A DNA stretch of 64,000 bases from Aricia agestis (Eukaryota; Arthropoda; Insecta; Lepidoptera; Lycaenidae): NCBI RefSeq assembly GCF_905147365.1, contig NC_056415.1:16386001-16450000 (forward strand), in the 5' to 3' direction. Both the position numbers and the translations under genes were made by a program. Numbering within the stretch: the first letter of the stretch is position 1; the number at the start of each line of letters is the position of its first letter. Under the pieces are notes generated by a model. It saw nothing but the letters and a program-made list of their open reading frames with translations, ran no database searches and had not been told where the DNA came from. Below are positions 55,808-64,000 of this stretch, piece after piece.

Positions 55808-56103
55808 GTGGGAGGCCATGCTTCGGCTCGACCGGAGAAATACCACGTTCTCATAGAAAACCGGCGTGAAAAGGCGCTTGCGCTGTGTTTCGCCGAGTGA
55901 GTGAGTTTACCGGAGGCCCAATCCCCTACCCTATTCCCTTCTCTTTCCTACCCTCCCCTATTACTCTATTACCCTATTACCTCTTAAAAGGCCGGCAACG
56001 CACCAGCTCAGCTCTTCTGATGCTGCGAGTGTCCATGGGCGACGGAAGTTGCTTTCCATCAGGTGACCCGTTTGCTCGTTTGCCCCCTTATTTCATTTTA
56101 AAA
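55808..56103 (+). mobile_element. SINE-like retroelement with 7 bp target duplication (copy 11)
   Basis: AATACAC at 55801-55807 and 56104-56110 flanks the copy. In sense orientation it starts GTGGGAGGCCATGCTTCGGC, includes AAATACCACGTTCTCATAGA, GCGCTTGCGCTGTGTTTCGC, a pyrimidine block, the CTCTTCTGATGCTGC segment and CATCAGGTGACCCGTTTGCT. It ends TTATTTCATTTTAAAA. With copy 9 it defines the ends and shows retrotransposition. An 84-codon frame here (55885-56139) is SINE sequence. Confidence 0.9.
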
Positions 56104-56725
56104 AATACACCTATGTTTTTCGTTTTTAATTCCGTATAAGGAAGACCCTACTTTCTTCCAGCAATTCTCGTAGTATCAAGAATTGCCAGACCTGTCCTAA
56201 AAAAAGTACTTGCACTCAAAAATTATTATTGGGAAAGTATAGAAACATTTGACGATAAACAACATTCTCAATACAAATATTTGAAAGCGAATACTATGAT
56301 CTCTTAAATATCACCAGAAACTATTATAAACTATATATAAACACCTAAATCTTAAAGAATCATGTCGTCACTGACAATGGAAACTCGCACCGTTCGGATC
56401 ACACGTAAGTGCAGCGCGGCGGGATAATGAATACAAATATCTCCACCGACTTCCTCCGTAGTCCACACCGAATGAGAATATTAATACTGCAGACCCTTCA
56501 CATTCTATGATCTCTATGGAGATCACATAAGGACTACTCTAGAGGTAGAATAATGCAGAATGTACGTGTTAACAAAGTGTCAACATGTCGGCTGCTGCTT
56601 GGCGACACCTTTGAAGATTTTTTAAAGCCTTTTGAAATTAGGAGACAATAAATTCAGATTATCGCTTGCAATCTTTCATTATCAACTGATAGTGTAGATT
56701 GTACATACTCGAATCCATACCTCCA

Positions 56726-56860
56726 TCCATACTAATATTATAAATGCGAAAGTGTATCTGTCTGTCTGTCCGTCTGTTTGTCTATCTGTCTGTCTGTTAC
56801 CTCTTCACGCCCAAACCACTTAACCGACTTTGTTGAAATTTGGTATGGAGATATATCTAG
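56726..56860 (+). mobile_element. Helitron 5' portion, first family
   Basis: It starts TCCATACTAATATTATAAAT with A before, followed by a long (GTCT)n tract and TTGAAATTTGGTATGGAGAT. A CTAG followed by T occurs at 56857-56860. It overlaps a TAGTGTGA...TCACACTA stem, however, so it may not be the true 3' end. The element is 135 bp against 206-233 for the complete copies. Confidence 0.6.
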
Positions 56861-56985
56861 TGTGACATTTTTATCACACTAAAAGGGATAGGGTTTTTAG
56901 GAATGTGTGCAGCATAGCAATAATTGGTACTTCAGATTTTAATCTGAAGTACCAATTGCTATGCTGCGCATTCCTAAAAACCCTA
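56858..56985. repeat. Long near-perfect hairpin
   Basis: Left AGGGTTTTTAGGAATGTGTG ... GGTACTTCAGATT (from 56890) is inverted at once as AATCTGAAGTACC ... GCATTCCTAAAAACCCT (to 56984). Arms are about 47 bp with few differences and almost no loop. A smaller stem, TAGTGTGA (56858-56865) with TCACACTA (56874-56881), precedes it. A transcript would form a long double-stranded hairpin. Confidence 0.7.
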
Positions 56986-56999
56986 ATAGCTTAATTAAA

Positions 57000-59900
57000 G
57001 ATTCATAAATTGTCATAATTATAATTAGTACTACTTTACACCGTACACGTTAACCTTTTTACTATTTCTAAAGATTAAGTCAATGCCTTAAATAATAGTA
57101 GTCCAATTAGGTCCATAAATGCGTTGATTTTATCGATAACTATTATATCAAGAACATTTGGACATCTGTAAACAGAAAATTTCACCGTAATGTCAAAGGA
57201 AAGTGTGACATAAAATTATATTAAACAGGAACGAGAGTGAAACTGCTGCAACATAGTAGTGAAGCCTGTTAGTACTACGATGTCAATGATGTTGATATCA
57301 GCTATGACCCGTCAGGATAATGAGAATATTCATCATCTACTTCATGATCAATTTTACACGTAATTTGATGCCAGATGTAGTAATACATTAAATTTTCTAA
57401 TCATGTAATTGATTATGTAGTTAAGTTTAAAAAAGATATTGGCTGACATGGCATAAGTTGCTTTGCAATAATAATATCTTGATTGGATATTATAGAATAT
57501 GTTGGTCGGTACACAGGACGGACTGTCGGTTGGTCGGACTTACCAGATCTACAAGATTTCATCGAAATCACTCCAGCCGTTTTGGTACAGATTGGCCAAA
57601 CGCGGTGACAATGTTTCTTTTTATTCCACTACCACTTTTTATGTGCCAAGAAAATATTCAAAAGGTGTTTTATTCTTATTTATATTTTGGAATTCCTTAC
57701 CATCAACTCCTAGACCACACCGAAGTTTTTTTTTTTAATTTCCTTCCCCGCCTTAATCAGAATGTTTGTATTTCCAACACTAACTTTGTAATAATAGATG
57801 TGAGAACAAACGTTATTATAATTTCCGAACATGTCCAGTGACAAATTACAGGCTCACACAATAAGGCCCCCCGCACACTCGCTACCACGCCACAGCCTGC
57901 GCGTGACCTGCATGTCTGTATTGTCCCATAATGGGGTATTCATAGGTTTTTCTTCACTATTGTCCACTCTTATGAGTTTTCTGTGCATTCAAAACCGGTC
58001 TGTTGACATAGTCCAATCACTGAGCTGCTTGGCACAATGTGCTCGAGAAGATAGAGCAAGACGAGGACAGATTCAACCAGCACCTTGATAAGTGCCACTT
58101 ACCATACCCATTGATATGAGTGTATCTTATGCTACCCAATGGTAAGTTGCAAAATAAATAAAACTCGAGTATGTTTTACATTCATTTCAAAATAAGAACA
58201 ACCTAAAGCATGTCACCAGCGTATTATTAGTAACATATTGACACCTCATTTGTTAATATCGGATCAGTAGTTTAACTGCTACATAGACTGCCAAAATCAA
58301 TACCGTTTCATTTGGCTTCGCCGCAGTCAAATAAAACCGCTTCTTAGTACGATGTCAGTGCTCTATTTTTAGATCTCGCAGGCATTTCAGCAATTAGATA
58401 TTAAATTAAAGTCAACCACGATAATCACGATCATTGATTTGGACACGAACGTTTCTCACGAGATCGATGCAGGCGTGGTGGGATTGGTAGGACATCCCAC
58501 GACTGCCCTTGTCTCACGCGAAACAATTGTTATATCATTGTTATTTATTACTCGAAACGACATAAAAACGCCGCAGTCAGCTATACCCACGTTATCAAAA
58601 CGGTGGGAGCATTCCTCACTGAAATTGATTTATTAGGAATTTTAAAGTGAAATATAGCTTGGAAAACAAGGTCGTCATAATTTTGGCTACTTTAGTGAGA
58701 TATCCATCTCTCGCTGTGACCATCAACTTCCACCTTGATCGTCATTATATTTGGGTAAATTAACACCTTCTCAAATAAGAGTTGCTCTTAAGCACCAATT
58801 ATTGTTTTTTGAGTGGCTCCAACATATGAGCTACCTGTATTCCAATGAGATGGAACCACCAGTACAATAACTCTTCAATATTGAGTAACACGTCAGTCTC
58901 TGAAGAAACGGTGCAGTGCTGATGGTAACGATGATTTACTTCAAGGTCAAGGGCTTCAGAAAAGAGATGATGATAACGCTGATGATGGTGATGATAATGA
59001 ATAATTGTCAAGGTCGTAGGCTTCAGTGCGTGCGGCGCGTAGCGTGGTTGATAATGATGTAATTGCCCCAACTATTCCAATAACCGCTATTCAGGACGAT
59101 TTCTAAACTGAGCCCATCTTAAACAAAGAGATCAGATTGTATTGCAAAACTATAATAATTAATGTATCTACACTAAGAATTAAAAAAAAAATACTTAAGA
59201 TAGGCTATGACACAAACTTTACATAAAATGTCACAAAAGAAAAAATTTCATCATCTATGACAATGTGCAAAATATAGCCCCAAATAATCTAAAATTGGGG
59301 CCTTTTGTAAAAGACCTAGCATGCTCGACATACTAGTCATGTAGATGACATTTCGATAGCGTACGTAACGTCTATGCTTCTGTAGTCTACACAGTTTATA
59401 CAGAGGCAATAGGCTACCAAATCGAAAAACTCAAATCGAAAATTCCTAATTCTAATTCTCACAATATACAGATTATACTAAGGTATTAATTTTAATTAAA
59501 ACCTCAAAACACGGAAATTGAATAAAACATAATTAAATACCTACGGTCGTAATTTTTATAATTATTTCAATTAATTTTATCAAAATAACATCTACCTACA
59601 TAATATGAAATCATATTTTAATGACGTCTTCAATTTTTTATTATCATTGTTTGTACTTGAAATGTGTAGCTACTACATTATAAATTGTTTTGGGCTTCCT
59701 TAGATAATCCGTCTATGGCAAAAAAAAATACCTTATAGTTTAGACATCGCATGCCAGTGTTAGTAAATCTTGGATGGTATGCGTTGTTGTTATTTTAATT
59801 AATTTCATTATGATAAGAAAGTATGAGGCATATCAACCAGGCTGGCTGATAATAAGGAATTTGGATTCCTCAAGCCTAGCTGTTAATCTTTTTACACAAA

Positions 59901-60244
59901 ATATTGCCATTTTACAGTTTCTCCATACATATTTTAACATCAGTTTCTATGACAGTAATCTTACTTACATACTATTATGTAGGCTGTTACACCTAGGGGC
60001 TAGGCTAACAACGTTAAACACGTTAAAGCGTGAAAATGATATTTATAAATATTTATAAAAAAAAATGTTAAAATTAGTGGCGAATTTTAAAATATGTAGT
60101 TACCTTGCAAGTTCATTATTTTATATTATTGTATATTTTGATATGAATCATCAGTCATCATATGAGTAAATGTTATTTTTTTGACGAACTCAAAATTCTG
60201 ATTAAAAATGGGTGTACAGTAATTTGTTAATTTTTTTTAGAAAA
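57000..60244. other. Mostly featureless non-coding DNA
   Basis: No gene is supported. Points of note are TTTCATCGAAATCACTCCAG at about 57559 (a block found in many lepidopteran repeats), ATTTGGCTTCGCCGCAGTCA then AAT at about 58310 (a hairpin resembling an eroded Helitron end), and a GAT-rich simple tract at about 58968-59000. Frames of up to 127 codons at 57458-57841 lack any domain. Confidence 0.4.
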
Positions 60245-60306
60245 TAATTTATTTATTTATTTTTTATTTTTATTTATTTATTTAAATCAGGCTACGTAGG
60301 CCCAGC
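60245..60306. repeat. TTTA-rich tract plus ATCAGGCTACGTAGGC motif (copy 2)
   Basis: (TTTA)n is followed by AAATCAGGCTACGTAGGCCC, as at 5811-5862. It is a dispersed repeat end of unknown class. Confidence 0.5.
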
Positions 60307-60699
60307 ATAGCATTAAGCATTTTCCATTTTAACCAGACATTTAATTTTGTGTGAATCTTTAATCGACGTATTTGTTGCCAAATTCTAAAACGGTGGAATC
60401 GATTTAACCTGAAATGTCTGGTCCCAAGGAGGGGGTGTATTTTATCCACTGTTTTCAACTCACATTTTGGCGGTATTTGAAAACTGAACAATTCAGTGAA
60501 AGTGTGACAAGTCAAAGTTATGACTTCAACTTTTATGACTTTCATAAATTACAAATTTTAGTGTTTTTAAAGAAAAATTGTAAAATATTGCCGCGTCGTG
60601 TGTACGTTTATTGCTTTTTGCAATATGACCTCCAAAATAGATATATTAAGATCTATAATGAATGTGTCGTAAAGGAAAAAAATTGGCAACCCGCGTGAT

Positions 60700-62316
60700 T
60701 TATATGTCAGGTCAGTCACCTGACTCGTGTTTAGATAGCATTTTTAATCTATTTTTTAATTATAAATTAATCTAAAACAATTAATTTTAACCGTTAGTCG
60801 TAAATTAATTGCAACTAAATAAATTATTTTGCGGACTTCTAGTTTCTTTCGATTTATCAAATATTGCCTAAAGCAGTGATTAATTCAATGAAACCACAAA
60901 TAAATTGTAAAAATTTTACATTACATAATGATTTTATCCTTTTGTCTTAAGAGTAGGTGTGTCAAAATATTTTACTAAATATATTTATATTTTTATAGTT
61001 TAGAAAATTACGTCATAAGTAAATAGGTACAGTGCCTATTATTATATTATTAATATTATATAATATTACAATATTCATCAAGGATGCCACCGGATGCAAC
61101 CAATATCTTTCATCCATCGCCAGGTCACTCACATCCCAGTAACAGTAATTCAAATTATTCATGATATAGTTGTTAAACAGCCAAAACTTTTTCTTTTCAC
61201 TTTTGTTCGTTATCTTAATAATCATCTAACCCTTGCTACGGTCGCTGGCTCATGTCTAATTGCGGTGCGAGTAACCGCCGTGAAATGGTCGACTTATTAG
61301 AAATTTCGTAAAACACTTAAATTAAAATCTACACGTGCTCAAATATACTTGAAGATCTAGAAAAACTCAATTATTTATAGGTGGCCTACCTAAATATAAA
61401 AGATGCGTGTAGCTCAAAAATTTATTGAGAATAAATTACGTTTCATGCAAACGTAGCCAAAAGTAACTGCTTAATTACTCTTTCAGCGCTGATTTTTTCT
61501 CAGTGAACTTTATACACAAGGGTGAAGGGACATCTCTAAAATATTAAGTCTAATTTGTCTAAAAATCTGAATAATATTTTTTTAACATTTTAAACATTTT
61601 ATGGTACATTTAATTTACCTTTCTTTTAATAAAAGGGAAATAACTGTAAAATTAGTAGTTTTATTTTAGTTTTTAGTAACTTATAGAATTTCTCTCAGCC
61701 TTTAGCAGGAATTCATGATATGATTTTATTAGTTTTTTGTCCTTTTCGGCATCGAACATGCGAATTTCCCCACTTCAATAAAATTTACAACACAAGCGAT
61801 AAAAACTGCTACCGTAGAGATAAACAAACATACTAGCAGATATAGCAGAAATAGTCGTAGCAACAAAAACGCCGTAAGACAAAGAAAGTGCATTTTCCCT
61901 GAGTGTAATCGTATATTATTTGGAGCGGGCTGCATTATTCATGCAGTATGATATGGAGTAAGGTTCAAGTACGGTGCGCAGAAACGGCATTTCACTGATT
62001 TTATTGTACAGAATATATTGTGATCAATGGATACAGTAAAAGTTAAAAGGTATTGTTTCTGTACTTAATATCATATTCATAGGATTATAACATTAATAGG
62101 ATATTTATTATTTGCAGTAGAAGTGTTGGTCAGATCTCTTGTACTAATCTGATCGAAATCTGAAATAATCGAAAAAAATGGCTGCTATTTTACAACCTTT
62201 AGAGAAAAAATAAATTGAGAGCTAATTTGTCGATATATTTATTAAAGATAGTTGTCATGTGGCAATAGAGTTGGCAAATATTTTTTTTTTTATAAAATAA
62301 GGGGCATTAATATGAA
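60700..62316. other. AT-rich DNA, one repeat fragment
   Basis: Only one remnant is seen: TTTCAGCGCTGATTTTTTCT then CAGTGAACTTTATACACAAG at about 61482-61525, a decayed piece of the fold-back MITE at 16591 and 17046. GTCAGGTCAGTCACCTGAC at about 60706 is a small palindrome. No gene. Confidence 0.4.
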
Positions 62317-62680
62317 TATATTAATAAGAAGTGCGACAGTTAGTAGAAGAAATGTACTAAGCATTACTAAAGATTTTTTTAATGAAATAAGGGGGCAAAC
62401 GAGCAAAAGGGTCACCCGTTGAAAAGCAACTTCCGTCACCCATGCACATTCGCAGCATCAGAAGAGCTGCCAGTGCGTAATTCTTCAATTATTAGGAAAA
62501 GGGTAATAGGGGAGGGTAGGGCAGGAAATAGAGGAGGGTAGGGAAAGGAATAGGGTAGGGGATTGGGCCTCCGGTAAACTCACTCACTCGGCGAAACACA
62601 GCGCAAGCGCTGTTTCACGACGGTTTTCTGTGAAAACGTGGTATTTCTCCGGTCGAGCCGGCCTGTTCGTGCCGAAGCAC
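62317..62680 (-). mobile_element. SINE-like retroelement with shared left flank (copy 12)
   Basis: The SINE proper is 62374-62680. The preceding ATTAATAAGAAGTGCGACAG ... GCATTACTAAAGAT (62317-62373) is the same as that before copy 7 at 29741. The core is changed (GTCACCCGTTGAAAAGC; CAGTGCGTAATTCTTCAATT replaces GCCGGCCTTTTAAG) and ATGGCTCTCC is missing at the sense 5' end. Confidence 0.75.
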
Positions 62681-62719
62681 GCATAATTATAAATGAATGC
62701 TTGTAGAAAATACTCGTTG

Positions 62720-62871
62720 ACGCCGGGAAACGTACATTTTTCCCGGGTAAAAAGTATCCTATATTGTCCTTTCCCTACACTCAAAGTATCTCCATACCAA
62801 ATTTAAGCAAAATTAATTCATCGGTTTGGGCGTGCAAACACACTTTAAAACACACATAATTTTAGTATGGA
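62720..62871 (-). mobile_element. Helitron fragment, first family, antisense
   Basis: The right end, ATAATTTTAGTATGGA then T, is the inverse of the TCCATACTAA start. TATCTCCATACCAAATTTAA, CGGTTTGGGCGTG and GTACATTTTTCCCGGG are the inverses of known internal blocks. The CTAG end is not recognisable. Confidence 0.6.
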
Positions 62872-64000
62872 TGTAAGTATTCAATTTATAAACTTTTTTT
62901 CACAAAATATTTTTAACGTACTAGTTTAGTAAGTAGCTACGCTTAATTTTTTAAAACAAAAACAAAAAAATATTAGTATGGTAAATAAGGGATTCATTCC
63001 AGAAAAGAGAAAGTAGAGTAAATTTCATCAAAGCTCAAATGAAATGAAATATATTCATTGCAAGAATGTAGTGCGTAACATAGGTCTTCAAATTAAAAAT
63101 ACTGTTCTAAACATTCTGCCATCCAGGTGGTGTGGAAAAGTCAACGTAAACATTATTGAAAGTTAACTTATAGAATTAAAATAAGAATCTATTACAAAAC
63201 AAAGTCCATAATTATCAAACAAAAATAAAACACAAGAATAGCAACTGTTTAAAAAATAGAGCTACAATACTTCAAATATAAGTACCTAACTAAATTCTCT
63301 GAGTATTATATTAAAACAATGAGCAAAATATTTGGACAAATAAAAATACCTGTGTTTTTATCTAGATATAATTAAGATACAAAAACTGCTTTTTATACCT
63401 TTTTTGCTTTTTATACCTACGTAGCATAACGTAATGTAAAGTTAGGTATAATTATAAAAGAATTCGGAATCAAAGCGAACCCGACTTTTTTAGCAATTGC
63501 CACAACATACATTTTTAATACAGTAAAGTAACCCAAAAGCTTTTTTTAAATAAAAACACGATTTAAACAGAGACGTTTTGCGCGCGCGACGTTATACAAA
63601 CTATTATATCTATATCGATATAAACAACTATGTCTATATCGATACAAACTACTTTATCTATGTATTTTAGTAGTACCAACTTAAAGTTACATGAGATCAC
63701 GACAATGTGTGCGTGCGCGCATTATAGTCGTGTTGAATGAAGAATGATCTACTATATGTATTTATATTGTGGTATGTATAACATGTGGATTTTGATATTT
63801 TATCATTAATTAAAACATAATTTCGCTTATTACCGTAGATTGTTCACATATCTCAGCGACCATTACGTTCAGAAGTTCACTTTTTACGGTTCTTAATCGT
63901 TAAAAAGTCACGAAAAGAAATGATTCTTCAATTATTATGAAATGTCAGAGCAAAAACATAACGCGCTTTGAGTTCTTTTGGGGTTGGATATAAAATATAT
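62872..64000. other. AT-rich DNA with a short tandem repeat
   Basis: No gene. Around 63596-63660 three imperfect units of about 27 bp share ACAAACTA then TATCTATATCGATA, next to a GCGCGCGACG run at 63580 and a GTGTGCGTGCGCGCA run at 63706. Otherwise nothing recognised. Confidence 0.45.

Noticed and set aside
57458..57841. 127-codon plus frame with Phe-rich product
   Set aside because: No start context, no domain, overlapped by another 79-codon frame. It includes a common repeat block (TTTCATCGAAATCACTCCAG).
1..64000. CRISPR array, bacterial operon, ribosomal RNA or virus-derived gene
   Set aside because: No regular repeat-spacer pattern, no bacterial gene density or ribosome-binding context, no rRNA-like conserved blocks and no viral protein signature was seen.

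Overview
This 64 kb window looks like non-coding nuclear DNA of a lepidopteran, most likely a butterfly. The base composition is AT-rich, and I found no recognisable intact protein-coding gene, rRNA, functional tRNA or CRISPR array. The longest open frame is about 141 codons (33963-34388, minus). Its translation has no recognisable domain and part of it lies in a retroelement tail, so I do not call it a gene. The organism call rests on several repeat families that I recognise from lepidopteran genomes: the short Helitron family beginning TCCATACTAATATTATAAAT, a roughly 330 bp poly(A)-tailed retroelement with a GGTCACCTGATGGAAAG core, the CCGACTTCAAA / TTTGAAGTCGG element, and the CGTACCCAAAGGGTAAAAACG element.

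Layout. 1-9 kb: Helitron copies, a tight cluster of four mobile elements at 4.1-5.2 kb, and one CGTACCCAAAGGG element. 9-16 kb: AT-rich DNA with a diverged tandem repeat at 11.9-12.2 kb and small inverted-repeat elements. 16-18.4 kb: a dense nest of three SINE-like copies, two palindromic TA-flanked elements and a Helitron interrupted by one of them. 19-22.6 kb: small inverted-repeat elements, a GC-rich islet and a SINE. 22.7-24.6 kb: the CCGACTTCAAA element and a piggyBac-type element with clear ends and transposase remnants. 26.1-28.6 kb: an 809 bp inverted-repeat element, a stretch with tRNA-like boxes and a MITE. 29.5-31.3 kb: a MITE beside a Helitron fragment, a compound SINE unit and further copies. 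32.6-38.6 kb: a repeat-poor, relatively CpG-rich tract with one SINE inside it, a candidate cis-regulatory region. 40.7-41.2 kb: a TTAA-flanked inverted-repeat element. 41.9-53.5 kb: more Helitron ends, SINEs, a LINE-tail-like fragment, and a MITE split by a 1.55 kb insertion. 54.3-56.1 kb: adjacent perfect palindromes, a second GC-richer islet and a plus-strand SINE. 56.7-64 kb: a long hairpin, one more SINE and mostly featureless AT-rich DNA.

No gene network can be described. The interest lies in mobile-element archaeology (nested insertions, target-site duplications, a SINE carried inside a larger repeat, a gutted piggyBac element) and in the repeat-poor blocks that may be regulatory DNA of a neighbouring gene outside the window. 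Family names are from memory and were not checked against a database. Boundaries were read by eye and may be off by several bases where no target-site duplication is stated.
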